This document shows positions 23,514-35,150 of a stretch of 64,000 nt of DNA, one piece after another. The position numbers and the translations under genes are program-made. Source of the stretch: Erythroxylum novogranatense (lineage: Eukaryota; Streptophyta; Magnoliopsida; Malpighiales; Erythroxylaceae); assembly GCA_029891385.1 (NCBI GenBank), contig CM057233.1, positions 55,196,063 to 55,260,062 on the forward strand. The letters run 5' to 3'. Each line of letters starts with the position of its first letter. Position 1 is the first letter of the stretch. Below the pieces are notes generated by a model. That model did no database searches. It was not told where the DNA came from and was given only the letters and a program-made list of their open reading frames with translations.

Positions 23514-24416
23514 CCCTAAAGCAAGTTTGACATATCCTTCATTCCCATCCCTTCTAGGTGACCCTCAAGCTATTTTGAGTCAATGTCTTTGTGAACGGAT
23601 CAGCAAGGTTTTACTCTGTAGGAATCTTTACCACATCCACTTCTCCACGTTGTATTATCTCCCTTATGAGATGATACTTTAGCCAATGTGCTTGGCGACT
23701 TTGTGGTTCCGAGGTTCTTTAGAATTAGCCATCGCCCACTATTATCACAATAAAGTGTAATGGCTTTTTCGCCTCTGGAACTACCTCCAAATCATTTAGG
23801 AACTTCCAGCCAGGTCGCTTCCTTTGCTATTTCACAAGCAGAACAGACTCACCTCCATAGTCGAATCAAGAATACAAGATTTCTTGACACTCCTCCAAAC
23901 TATGGCTCCACCTCCTAAAGTAAATATAGAACCGAAGTTGATTTCCTTGAATCAACATCGATTGGAAATCGAATTCAGATATCCCGTCGGAATAAGATTA
24001 CTTACGAGTAAACAAGCATTAAGTTCTTCGTCCCCACGAAGATACTTAAGTGTACACTTAACCGCATCGAATGTTCCATTCTGGATTGGATGAAATCGCC
24101 ACTGTCCCCATCGCGTAATGATATCTCGGTCTAGTGCACACAGATTGCATACATCAAACTACCAACCGCCAAGCATATGGAATGTTACGCATCGTTCAAC
24201 CTCCTCTTGGGTTTTAGGTGCTTGTTCCTTTGAAAGTTTGATTCCATGTCTAGTAGAGTGAAACCCTCTTGGAATCTTGCATGGCGAACTTATTGAGCAT
24301 ATTCTCAATTTAGGTTAGTTGAGACAAAACTATCTTCTTGTTCTTACGATCCCTTATAAGTTTGATCCCTAGAGCATAGGTAGCCTCTCCCAAATCCTTC
24401 ATTGAAAACTGCTCAT
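23514..24416 (-). pseudogene. Copia E RNase H region, heavily decayed
   Basis: It occupies the place between RT and purine tract where RNase H belongs. Only short readable pieces remain on the minus strand, such as an 'SLVYAMCAL.T'-like start near 24,150. There is no continuous ORF, and the call rests mainly on position. Confidence 0.6.
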
Positions 24417-25276
24417 TCAGCCATCCTTAACCGCAGATAACATTCCCACATCATTCCCGATGAGCGTAATGTCATCAACATCTGACGTGATTGGGAAAGT
24501 AACCTTACCTTCTTGTATTCTTTTGTAAACACAAGGCTCATCTAGGTTTTGTATGAACCCATAGGTTTTGATAGCCTTATCAAACTTAATGTTCCAAGAC
24601 CTAGATGCTTCCTTAAGTCCATAAATGGACCTTTGCAACTTGCAAACCTTATGCTCATTACCTAGCTCAATGAATCCTTCTAGTTGGGCCATATAAATGG
24701 TCTCCTCAAGATCTCCATTCGTAAATGCGGTCTTGACATCCATTTGTCATATTTCATAATCGAAATAGGTTCTATGGCCAAAAGAATCTGATGGACTTAA
24801 GCATGGCAACCGGGAGAAAAGTCTCCTCGTAGTCTATACCCTCCTTTTGAGTATAGCCTTTAGCTACCAATCTAGCTTTAAAGGTCTCTACCTTTCCATC
24901 CGATCCCTTTTCCTTTGTAGATCCATTTACACCCTATGGTTTTAGACACGTGGTAGATCTACAAGGACCCGCACTTCATTAGTATACATAGAATCTATTT
25001 CCGATTCCATTGCCTTGAGCCATTTTCTGCATCAACATCATTAATAGCACGTGTATACGTGTAGATCTGTTTCTTCTTGGTGCGAGATGGCAATTAAGCC
25101 TTCTCCTAAACCGAATACCTATCTGGTTGTCTCACAAGCCTCCCACTACGCCTAGGCACATCCCGATGTTCAAAGTTGCACTTCGATTCAACTCTTGAAT
25201 CCATTTCGACATTTTGTTCGTCATATCCAAAACAACTCTTGGTTTGGATGAAATTGCTAACTCCTTTAGTACTACT
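24417..25276 (-). pseudogene. Copia E reverse transcriptase
   Basis: The best part (24,417-24,743) reads 'MDVKTAFTNGDLEETIYMAQ' and 'VCKLQRSIYGLKEASRSWN', with a catalytic box altered to S-D-V-D-D ('TSDVDDITLIGND'), where Tyr-Val is normal at that position. The upstream part (24,750-25,270) is degenerate with several frameshifts. Confidence 0.75.
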
Positions 25277-25500
25277 TCACTTCTTCCTTTGTGATTTCTC
25301 TGACTCTTCCTCTAAGAAGTTTGCATTTGTCGACACAAATACCTTCCTATCATGAGGACTGTAAAAATAGTACCCTCGAGTTCCGTAGGATATCCTACAA
25401 ACAAACATACTTGACCTTGGTTCCATCTTTGTGATTCGGGCTTTAGAACATGGGCTGGACAACCCCAAGTCCTCAAGTGCCTCAATGAAGGCACTTTCGG
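25277..25500 (-). pseudogene. Copia E integrase C-terminal segment
   Basis: It resumes after element F with 'PSLRHLRTWGCPAHVL' and, after a frame change, 'VGYPTELEGTIF' with 'GTRGYYFYSPHDRKVFVSTN'. This is the usual end of the copia integrase module ('GYxxxxxGYxFYxP'). Confidence 0.8.
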
Positions 25501-27296
25501 TGTAGGAAAATCCCGGAGGAACATCACATGTTCCAAAGCGGAAAACGAAATTTTATTCCGGGACCTTCCCGAAAACCCAGATCCGATGTCGGTATGAAAA
25601 CTCAAACCTGAATAGCCAATAGAGACTATCTCTAAAGGTATCCACGCAGAGATCGAAAACCTAACCGAAGTCAAACACTTTTAACCCGGAATAGCTAGAA
25701 CGTAATAAGAGTCGCTAGACCCTACCTCTCATCTGGAGAGCTTAAGATCGACGTTGAACCCTTGCTTGGAGTAGAGAAATCGATGGTTGCTTAAGGAGAA
25801 GAAGAAAATGAAGAAAACCTTTCAACTTAACATTTTAAGCTTTTCTTCTTCTTTGGAACCCTAGCTGCCGTCGATACCCACATGAACTAAAGCCTCCTTA
25901 TGTTCTTTTAACTAATTAAAAGCCTCCATAAGGTTAGGACATGTGTAAGTCATTTTAACCATTAATCCATTAAATGATTAAAATAACAAGTTTGAAAAGT
26001 CAAACTCTTAACCTCTCCTCCTCATTCCACGCACATGGGCTTATATATATAATATTAATTAATTAATTACTTAATTAATTAACATATATATGATTACTAA
26101 GAGGTCGATCAAGCTGGGTCGGTCCTACCGCTCACCGGCCCCAATCTTCAAACAGTCCTAAATCTTTCTTAGCAATATCAATGTCGCGATCTCATCGGAC
26201 ATATCCCAATCCCATTGGGATCCAATTAATCTAATGCTCTCTATAATTGGAACTCGTCTAATTACTATTTTGACGATTCTCTCAAACACTCTTATCGTGT
26301 GACCCTTTAGGTTCCGGTTATGTTGGCCACTTAGATTAACAATTAATCTGAGCAAGTCATGAGCGGTATCTAGCAACACATCATGACCCCAATTGACGGA
26401 AAGTAATCGGTTTGATGAATTCATCACAAACCAGATCACGAACCCTTCCATGATACAATTCTTTGCAATTCGTCCTTTCATCATCCTATACCCCACTTGG
26501 TTATGAGTATGGCCAATATGTCAACTCTTACTAGACTAAGTCTAGCCAAGTGAAATCAGTTCTGTCGAGGACTCATTACTTTATATGTCCATGAAGACAC
26601 TCTTCATGACATAGTCATGCTCGCCGAGACTTAAAGTAATGATCCCACGAGAGGTTGTGTATCTCTTACATTCTCACGTAGTGATGAATCCTTTATTGGC
26701 TACTCAATTACCTTGAATACCTCAAACTGCACCCAAGCACCATCTTATGAGTAACCTCCGAAGGCCACAAGGAATGGAGTCAGTATGCGGGATCAAGATC
26801 AAGATATCCTCGAGTACCTCAAGTCTAAGGATACTTGCACCATTGTTATGATGAGATTATCACGACATTAAATCCATGTGATGATCTCATGGCGAGTCAT
26901 CCAATGAACTTACTACCACTAGTAAGCATCCATATGTCAACTCTAAATATCTCATATTTACAGTTTACGAGATCCACTACTTGATCCAATCAAGGAGTAT
27001 GACATATCTTAGTCTGTCCGGATTAATGATGTCCGTCTCATTAATCCTATGACTAGGAAAATTTAGATCTTGACATAATTGCACATGATAGGAATCCTGT
27101 GATTATGATCACATCATAATTTCCTTCATGCTATGTCATATATCATGGACTTCATTAATTTGATTAAAGATCAATATCAATTTATAAAGAACATCAAATA
27201 AATGAAACATGCCTTTCTTTATTTATTCATAAAGTCTGTACATGACTATGAACAAAAAGCGCTAAAGGGGATTGCCTTTAGGGCACTACTCTAACA
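25501..27296 (-). repeat. 3' LTR of copia F
   Basis: 1,796 bp, partner of 33,267-35,075, with small deletions relative to it. Confidence 0.92.
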
Positions 27297-27310
27297 ATCT
27301 TCCACTTGAC
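27297..27310 (-). promoter_or_regulatory. Polypurine tract of copia F
   Basis: Minus strand GTCAAGTGGAAGAT, directly before the 3' LTR start TGTTAGAG. Confidence 0.8.
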
Positions 27311-28205
27311 CTAAAGCCAATCGCCTTGGTATCTAATACCATAAGCGAGTACATGAGAATCAAAATTCTTCTGTGACAATGGCTTCATCAACGGATCAGC
27401 GATGTTCTGCTCTGTGGGAATGCTTTCGATCACAACATCACCTCTAGCAATGATCTCTCGAATCAGATGATATCTGCGGAGTACGTGTTTAGATCGTTGG
27501 TGAGACCTCGGTTCTTTTGCCTGAGCAATAGCCCCATTGTTGTCACAATACAACTGTATGGGTCCATCACAGCTAGGAATCACACGAAATTCAGAAATGA
27601 ACTTCTTGATCCAAACAGCTTCCTTTTCCGCCTCTGATGCAGCAATGTACTCTGCCTCAGTCGTCGAATCAGCAGTTGTCTCTTGTTTAGAACTCTTCCA
27701 ACTGACCGCTCCGCCGTTTAGCGTGAAAACATAACCTGACTGGGATCGATCTGAGTCATCCTTGTCGATTGAAATCGCATTCGTATGCCCGCTCACTTGG
27801 AGATTTCCATCTATATATATCAAGAAAACATCCTTAGGCCTTCGCAAGTACTTGAGGATATTCTTGATACTACCATGACCCTCACCAGATCCGATTGGTA
27901 TCGCTTCGTGACACTCGAGCATACGATACATCGGGCCTCGTACATAACATAGCATACATGATCGATCCTATGCGGATGCATCACGGATCCGATCCATACA
28001 AATCCTCTCATCTTGTGTCTTAGGACACATAGATTTCGAGTGTTATCCCATGAGTAATGGGAAGAAACCCTCTCTTGGATTGCTCCATGCTAAACCTCTT
28101 TAGCATCTTGTCTATGTCACGATGATTGTGAAAGACCAAGCAACCTCTTTGATCTATCTCTATAGATCTTTATCCCAAGGATATAAGTTGCTTCACCAAG
28201 GTCTT
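27311..28205 (-). pseudogene. Copia F RNase H
   Basis: 27,311-27,955 is open for 214 codons and covers almost the whole domain: 'ILKYLRRPKDVFLIYIDGN', 'RSQSGYVFTLNGGAVSWKSS', 'TEAEYIAASEAEKEAVWIKK' (catalytic E), 'LYCDNNGAIAQAKEP' (catalytic D) and 'EQNIADPLMKPL'. It is the best preserved domain of F. It ends near the purine tract, as the family does. Confidence 0.88.
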
Positions 28206-29099
28206 TCATCGCAAATTGCTGGACAACCAAATTTTAGCGACAGCATCAATGAGACATCGTTTTAGAGTAACGATGTCATCTACATACAACACAAGGAAAA
28301 CGATTGCATTCCCATTAACCTTCTTGTACACACAAAGGTTCATCCGGATTTTGTGAGAAACCAAACTCTTTGATTGACTCATCAAACGGATGTTCCAACT
28401 CTGGATGCTTGCTTCATCCATAGATGGATTTACGAAGCTTGCATACCTTTTAACCATCATTTGAAGTGAAGCCCTCTAGTTGTGTCATGTACATCCTCGG
28501 CGATTTCCGTTAAGGAAAGCCGTCTTCACATCCATTTTCCATATCTCATAATCATAATGGCGGAATGGCTAGGAGTATCCGAATGGATTTGAGCATTGCT
28601 ACGGGTTTGAAGGTCTCGTCATAGTCAACTCCTTGTCTTTGGCGAAATCCTTTGCCACAAGCCTTGCTTTGTAGGTAATCACATTACCATCCATGTCGGT
28701 TTTCTTCTTAAAACCCATTTGCACCCTATAGGTTTTATCCTTGGTGCATCAACCAAAGTCCATACTTGGTTTATGTACATGGAATCCATTTCGCTTTCAT
28801 GGCACAAAGCCATTTTTCGGACTCAACTTTTCGAACCTCTTCATAGGTAGCAGGCTCATCATCTTCTATGAGCAATCGTCATTCTGTTCACTTACGAAAT
28901 CCATATCTCTCGAACAAGACGATCATCCTCTTGACCTCTGAACTTCGTGTGTCATCGAAGGTTGAATCATACTTCATCCGAATGAGTGATGCCTCTCGAG
29001 TTCGAGCGATTGATCATGCTTGTTTGAGCATCTTGAACTTCTTCAAGTTCGACTTTGCTCCCACCGCCTTCTTGGAGAAGAAACTCTTTCTCTAAGAAG
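28206..29099 (-). pseudogene. Copia F reverse transcriptase
   Basis: 'CVYKKVNGNAIVFLVLYVDD' holds the catalytic YVDD box at about 28,270-28,330. Upstream, fragments for 'MDVKTAFLNG' and 'FAKDFAKDKELT'-like sequence are scattered across frames. Frameshifts make it inactive. Confidence 0.8.
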
Positions 29100-30284
29100 A
29101 CAGCATGCTTCAAACAAACACCTTTTGTTCCTCAAAGAAGGTAGAATTGATATCCCATGGTCTCTTTAGGATATCCTACAAACAAACACTTGTCGACTTT
29201 GCTTCAAGCTTATCTCGACGAATCCGCTTCACGTAAGGTGACAACCCCATACTTTCGATGAGAAAGATAAGGTTTTACGCTAGTCCACATCTCATATGGA
29301 GTAACATCAAGCTGTCTTAGAGGAAACTCGCTTAACAAATAAACAAATGCCTCTAGCGCATACCCCAAAACGATTTTGGTAACTGCGAAACCCATCATTG
29401 ATCGTATTCCATGTCCAACAAGGTTCGATTTCTCCTTTCAACCACACCATTGTCTTTGCGGCGTGTAAGGAGGAGTCCATCGAGATAATATCCCATTATC
29501 TACGAGATAATCTGGCTGCTGGTCTAAGTATTCTCCACCACGATCGGATCGTAATGCCTTGATACTTTTACCAAGTGGTTTTCTACTTCATTTCAATTGT
29601 TTGAACTTTTCAACGCTTGATTTGTATCTCATCGATACAAGTACCCATATCGTGAATAATCATCGATAAAGGTAATGAAGTAACGACAACCACTTCGGCA
29701 TGGATGGACATCGGACCGCATACATCTGAATGTATTAGGTCTAATACTCCAATCGCCGCTCACCCTTTCCCTTGAAGGGTAACTTAGTCATCTTGCCTAA
29801 TAAACAAGATTCGCATGTGTCATATGATTCATAATCAAATGACCCTAAACCGCCACTCTTATGGAGTTTAGCGATGCGTGTCTCATTTATATGGCTGCCC
29901 GACAATGCCACAAGTAAGTTGACTTTAGATTATCTCTTTTATACCGCTTGGTGTCATTGACATTTAAAATTGGATTAGACATATCTAATATGTAAATACC
30001 ATTGCACAATGTACCCGTTCCATAAAGCATTCCATTAGAATTGATAGAACAACCATTGCTATTAAAATTCATATGGAATCCAAATTTCTATTCGATAAGA
30101 AAGCAGATAATATATTCTTTGTCAAAATGGGTACAAAATAACAATCATCCAATTCCAGTATAAGCCCAGTAGGGAGATACAAAACATAGATTCCTACGGC
30201 TAATGCAGCAACTCTTTCTCCATTTCCAACACGTAGGTCTACTTCTTCCTTCATGAGTTGCCTACTGTCCCTAAAGCCCTGCAT
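29100..30284 (-). pseudogene. Copia F protease, pre-integrase and integrase
   Basis: 30,069-30,284 continues the protease ('MQGFRDSRQLMKEEVDLRVG'). 29,887-30,072 gives 'GTGTLCNGIYILDMSNP' and 'STYLWHCRAA'. The integrase core (29,430-29,800) has lost its frame through many 1-2-base deletions but is colinear with D. 'FPLRQLDVTPYEMWT' (29,210-29,398) marks its end. Confidence 0.8.
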
Positions 30285-30595
30285 ATCATTACATATGTGT
30301 GAGCCACAACCAGTATCAAATACCCAAATGTTGTGATCGATGCGATATTAACTTCAATGACATACAAACCTGAAGTAGTCGAGGCATCTGATGCCTTCTT
30401 CTGCTTCAGTGACTCCAGATAGACTTTGCAATGGCGCCTCCAATGGCCATCTTTACCGCAATGGAAGCAAGTTCCTTTCGGGGCAGCTTCTTTGGTCTTC
30501 TTCTTGATGGCGCTTCCCTTTGGTTTCTTTGCTTTCTTCTTCTTTGGGTTCTTTTTCTTCTTGGAACTTGAAGAAGAAGAAGCTACTACCAGCAC
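30251..30595 (-). pseudogene. Copia F nucleocapsid and protease start
   Basis: A Lys-rich stretch ('SSSSKKKKNPKKKKAKKP') precedes a complete zinc knuckle, C-F-H-C-G-K-D-G-H-W-R-R-H-C. The protease active site is readable at about 30,285-30,340 as 'WVFDTGCGSHICND', but in a different frame from the knuckle. Confidence 0.85.
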
Positions 30596-31197
30596 TTGCT
30601 TACTATCACTCTTGATAGTTCTTTCACTGCCTTCTTGAAAGATTGATCACTCGGTATTGTAGTGGATATTTGGTTCATCCGATAGTTTAACACTAATCCG
30701 CATAACTGTCGGACAATCCAACCAGAATTAAGTCTATACTTAACTCATGATCCATTGCAAAACCTAAGATGGCCAATCTCTCAATATAGCCATTCATCTT
30801 GAGGGCGTACTGCACAGCAGATGTCCCTAGAGCCATCTTTGTGGTGAAGAGAAGCCTTGAGGTCTCGAACCTTTCGGACCGGGCTTGCTCGTCAAACAGC
30901 TCCCTAAGATAAAATACTATAATGTGAGCATCCATGGACTCGTGCTGCTTCTGCAGCTCTGGTGACATCGAGGCAAGCATGATGCAAGTAGCCATGTCAC
31001 TGTCCTTTAGATGCTTACTATATGCCTTCTGATCATCATCAGAAGCATCGACAGCAGGTGCATCTGGAAGCGGAAAATCTAGGATATATCCTGACCTTCG
31101 ATCGAGAACTATTCTCGATTCCTTAACGATCAAGAAAATTCGGTCAGCTTAACTTGTTGGAATCCATAAGTGAGCGAAGATTCACACTTGACGACAT
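30596..31197 (-). pseudogene. Copia F gag
   Basis: The ATG at 31,197 opens 'MSSSVNLRSLMDSNKLS', then a TGA and frame changes. The main part (30,693-31,133) is open for 146 codons, with 'YILDFPLPDAPAVDASDDDQ', 'CIMLASMSPELQKQHESMDA' and 'LFDEQARSERFETSRLLF', typical of plant copia gag. It would form the capsid. Confidence 0.85.
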
Positions 31198-31386
31198 TTT
31201 CAAACAACCTACACGGATAGAGAGGAAGAATGTTAGAATAGGAATAGATGCATAATCATAAGGACTTGAATGATATGCAAAAAGAGCTCCCACTAGTTTC
31301 ATAGAATTCATAACCCTCATTACGAATCCTAAGAAACAAAGTGACATAATGTCCTAGTGGGTTGATATCCGATATTGCTAAGAATG

Positions 31387-31775
31387 ACCTTGGGTTTACC
31401 CAACAAGCCACAACTTAGGTCAATCGGTAGGTATCGAACATACCAATTGCATCATCGATAACCTACATTGAGAATGACCTTGGGTTTACCCAACAAGCCA
31501 CCTTATGTCTCGGGAGGTATCAGATATACCAATTACATCTTAGACACAACTATCAATCAGTGCTATCAACTTGTTGATGTATGCACTTACATTGGGTATC
31601 AACTCTTTGATGCGCATACATCCGATGTATGCTACCCAATTTCACCTCTGTCCACGCTGACCTTGAGTTTACTCAACAAACCAACGCTTCGGAAAACCAA
31701 CCCATTAATCGAAAAATCATATTTTCATGGTTCAACATATCCGTATAGAGTGAGCTTGGGTTTACCCAACAACCC
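31387..31775 (-). repeat. GGGTTTACCC palindromes in the leader of copia F
   Basis: TTGGGTTTACCCAA occurs three times (about 31,390, 31,475 and 31,748) and once as a variant with TTGAGTTTACTCAA (about 31,668), each with 'caacaa.cca' after it. Each can fold as a short hairpin. D has the same set at about 38,570-38,970. Confidence 0.75.
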
Positions 31776-31966
31776 ATCCTATAAGAACTCGGTTCTTACC
31801 ATATTAATGGAAGGCGTTAGTTTTTCATATACCGAGGAGGGATTTAGAAATTCTAGACTCCAAGCTGAAGGATCATAGTCACTAGGACTATATGGCATGA
31901 TTTAGGTTTCATCAATCAAATTGAATCAATCCTTATAATCATCCATCATCCAACCTGAGCATGTCA

Positions 31967-32150
31967 CAAGTCGACTTTCATCGAATGCAAGTCACCTTAT
32001 GCTTCTGCCCACACACAAGTTGACTTGTAGGAAACAAGTCGCCTTATGGCACTTGCCCATGTACAAGTCGCCTTGTAAGGTGCTACAAGTCGACTTATAC
32101 TAAGACCTTGAACAAGTCGACTTATGCCATGCACAAGTCGCCTTATCCAG
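31967..32150 (-). repeat. GTCGAC-centred array in the leader of copia F
   Basis: About eight copies of CAAGTCGACTTAT or variants (GTCGCC, GTCACC, GTTGAC at the core) spaced about 18-30 bases apart. The core motif AAGTCGACTT is a perfect palindrome. The intervening sequence is not conserved, so the motif itself appears to be the repeated unit. Confidence 0.85.
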
Positions 32151-33253
32151 GGAGAAATGCTATAATCTCTAATCGGCTAATTCCTCAATCCATGCAATTC
32201 CAATTCTCAACACCATCATACCTAGGGTAATATCTGTACATTGATGCCTCAATGAACACTTTATTGATTCATGAATGCCTTAAATAGTTAAACTATATGA
32301 AAAGCTTGAAATGAGTCAAAACTCATAAATATCCAAATAATTTAGGAACACCCAAATTCTCACCCTAAGCATCTCAAGCTAGTGTATACACTCTCAAAAC
32401 TACTCCGGCACTTGTCACAAAAATTGAGACGGCCAAAACAAGCAAGAAAATGAAATATACTAACGAGACACAAATGTGACCAATTCGGCATTCAAAAATT
32501 CTTGGAAAAGCAAATTCAAGCAATTCACTTTGGAGATCATACCACATCAATATAACACATTTTTAATCACATTAAAAATGATGCAAGGCATTGGAACTGA
32601 AAAAGCACACTCAATCAAGCCAAGCAAAACAGTCCCAACAATTTTCACCAAAAGCTGTCCATTACGTACATTGCTCGAAATGATCAATGAAACAATTTCA
32701 ATAAATTCTGAGAAAATTACATAGGTTATTAAATGTTCTGAAAATGCTACCTGAATTTGTTCAGGATTTAGGCCATCAAAAACTCAGTCAACAAAAATAA
32801 CAAAACCGATTCAAAATCTGTGTTCATCAGCACAGCAATTCCCAACAGTATAGAATAAATTCGTGAATAAATATCCAATCACCTTGAAATCCAATTTCCA
32901 TGCTCACAGACATTCACAAACATCTTAGAGACATTTAGGTGAAGGAAAATCCAGAAAAAGATTTTTCTAGAATTTATTCTCGATTTTATACTACTGCCTG
33001 TCCGCAGAGTGTTTCACAAAACAGCATCTGGAACCTTAGGGAATTAATTAGAAAAAATATATCAAATCAAATCGATAAATTCTGAAAATTCATATAAATA
33101 TTCTATAACATGTTATGAACAATCCTAGGCAGAAAATTTTCGAAAACCCTATCTCTATAGCAATTTGAAATCTGAACAGAATGCATGCTACAACATCACA
33201 AGCAATTAAGGTTTATGATCTAGCTTGATTAAAGCTTCATACGACACCGAGGC
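32151..33253 (-). other. Leader of copia F between primer site and GTCGAC array
   Basis: AT-rich untranslated leader. The ORF at 32,476-32,724 has no recognised domain. The region corresponds to about 37,090-38,160 in D, which shares phrases such as 'cataacatgttatg' inverted. Confidence 0.6.
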
Positions 33254-33265
33254 GCTCTGATACCA
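33254..33265 (-). promoter_or_regulatory. Primer-binding site of copia F
   Basis: Minus strand TGGTATCAGAGC, one base inside the 5' LTR; a perfect initiator-Met tRNA-type site. Confidence 0.92.
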
Positions 33266-33266
33266 C

Positions 33267-35075
33267 TGTAGGAAAATCCTGGGAGGAACATCACATGTTC
33301 CAGCAGCGGAAAACAAAAATTTTGTTTCCGGGACCTTCCCGAAAACCTAGGATCCCGGTGTCGGTATGAAAACTCAAACCTGAATAGCCAATAGAGACTA
33401 TCTCTAAAGGTATCAACGCAGAGATCAGAAAACCTAACCGAGTCAAACACTTTTGACCCGGGAATAGCTAGAATAGAATAAGAGCTACTAGACCCTACCT
33501 CTGTCCTGGAGCGCTTAAGATCAGACGTTGAACCCTTGCTTGGAGTAGAGAGAAATCGATGGTTGCTTAAGGAGAAGAAGAAAACGAAGAAAAACCTTTC
33601 AACTTAACATTTTAAGCTTTTTCTTCTTCTTTGGAACCCTAGCTGCCGTCGATACCCACATGAACTAAAGCCTCCTTATGTTCTTTTTAACTAATTAAAA
33701 AGCCTCCATAAGGTTAGGACATGTGTAAGTCATTTTAACCATTAATCCATTAAATGATTAAAATAACAAGTTTGAAAAGTCAAACTCTTAACCTCTCCTC
33801 CCTCATTCCATGCACATGGGCTTATATATATAATATTAATTAATTAATTACTTAATTAATTAACATATATATGATTACTAAGAGGTCGATCAAGCGGGGT
33901 GGGTCCTACCGACCTCTTAGGGCCCCGATGATCGAAGCAGTCAAAACCTTTCTTAGCAATATCGATGTCGCGATCTCATTGGGACATATCCCAATCCCAT
34001 TGGGATCAATTAATCTAATGCTCTCCATAATTGGAACTCTGTCCAATTACTATTTCTGATTCTCTGAAACACTCTTATCGTGTGACCCTTTAGGTTCCGG
34101 TTATGTTGTACTTAGATTAACAATTAATCTGAGCAAGTCATGGCGGTATCTAGCAACATATCATGACCCCAATTGACGGAAAGTAATCGGTTTGATGAAT
34201 TCATCACAAACGGATCACGAACCCTTCATGACAATTCTTGTGCAATTCGTCCTTTCATCATCCTATACCCCACTTGGTTATGAGTATGGCCAATATGTCA
34301 ACTCTTACTAGACTAAGTCTAGCCCAGTGAAATCGGTTCTGTCGAGGACTCATTACTTTATATGTCCATGAAGACACTCTTCATGACATAGTCATGCTCG
34401 CCAGAGACTTAAAGTAATGATCACGAAAAGAGGTTGTGGTATCTCTTACATTCTCACGTAGTGATGAATCCTTTATTATTACTCAATTACCTTGAATACC
34501 TCAAGCACTCCAAGCACCATCCTATGAGTAACCTCTGAAGGCCACAAGGAATGGAGTCAAAATACGGGATCGATATCAAGATATCCTTGAGTACCTCAAG
34601 TCTAAGGATACTTGCACCATTGCTATGATGAGATTATCATGACATTAAATCCATGTGATGATCTCATGGCGAAGTTATCCAATGAACTTACTACCACTAG
34701 TAAGCATCCATATGTCAACTCTAAATATCTCATATTTACGGTTTAGAGATCCACCGCTTGATCCAATCAAGGAGTATGACATATGTTAGTCTGTCCGGAT
34801 TAATGATGTCCAGTCTCATTAATCCTATGACTAGGAAAATTTAGAATCTTGACATAATTGCACATGATAGGAATCTCAGGATTATGATCACATCATAATT
34901 TCCTTCATGCTATGTCATATATCATGAACTTCATTAATTTGATTAAAGATCAATATCAATTTATAAAGAACATCAAATAAATGAAACATGCCTTTCTTTA
35001 TTTATTCATAAAGTCTGTACATGACTATGAACAAAAAGCGCTAAAGGGGATTGCCTTTAGGGCACTACTCTAACA
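33267..35075 (-). repeat. 5' LTR of copia F
   Basis: 1,809 bp, from TGTTAGAGTAGTGCCC (minus) to GGATTTTCCTACA. It pairs with 25,501-27,296 (1,796 bp). Unlike D, there is no GTCGAC array at its start. Confidence 0.92.
33821..33830 (-). promoter_or_regulatory. TATA box in the 5' LTR of copia F
   Basis: Minus strand TATATATAAG just after a conserved (TTAATTAA)n stretch. The same arrangement is in the 3' LTR near 26,040. Confidence 0.5.
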
Positions 35076-35150
35076 TCGGCCAGTCCACAACTCCCTAGGT
35101 GTTTTAGGCACCGATTTGGATGGAGCAAAGTTAAGAAGATATGTTGTCGT
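35076..35150 (-). pseudogene. Copia E integrase, 75-bp segment between elements F and D
   Basis: On the minus strand these 75 bases read 'TYLLNFAPSKSVPKTP' then 'RELWTGR', the conserved stretch after the integrase core. It is an island of E stranded between two later insertions. Its ends carry the target duplications GTCGT (D; GCCGT on the other side) and, on the minus strand, CCGA (F). Confidence 0.9.

Larger units (their letters stand above)
25501..35075 (-). mobile_element. Copia element F, inserted in E's integrase
   Basis: A complete structure on the minus strand: 5' LTR 33,267-35,075, primer site, long leader with two repeat arrays, gag, protease, integrase, RT, RNase H, purine tract, 3' LTR 25,501-27,296. 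The flanks read CCGAA and GCCGA on the minus strand, sharing CCGA, which fits a 4-5-bp target duplication with a small change. The 9,575-bp length is normal for a copia element with 1.8-kb LTRs. Frames carry numerous small indels. D is a related element. Confidence 0.9.

Noticed and set aside
31967..32150. A CRISPR-like look of the regularly spaced short repeats
   Set aside because: Repeat units are only about 12 bases, variable and palindromic, spacers are short and uneven, and the setting is a plant retrotransposon leader.
33254..33265. Possible tRNA-Met gene remnant
   Set aside because: Only the 12-base primer-binding match exists, in the exact position expected for reverse-transcription priming; there is no cloverleaf.
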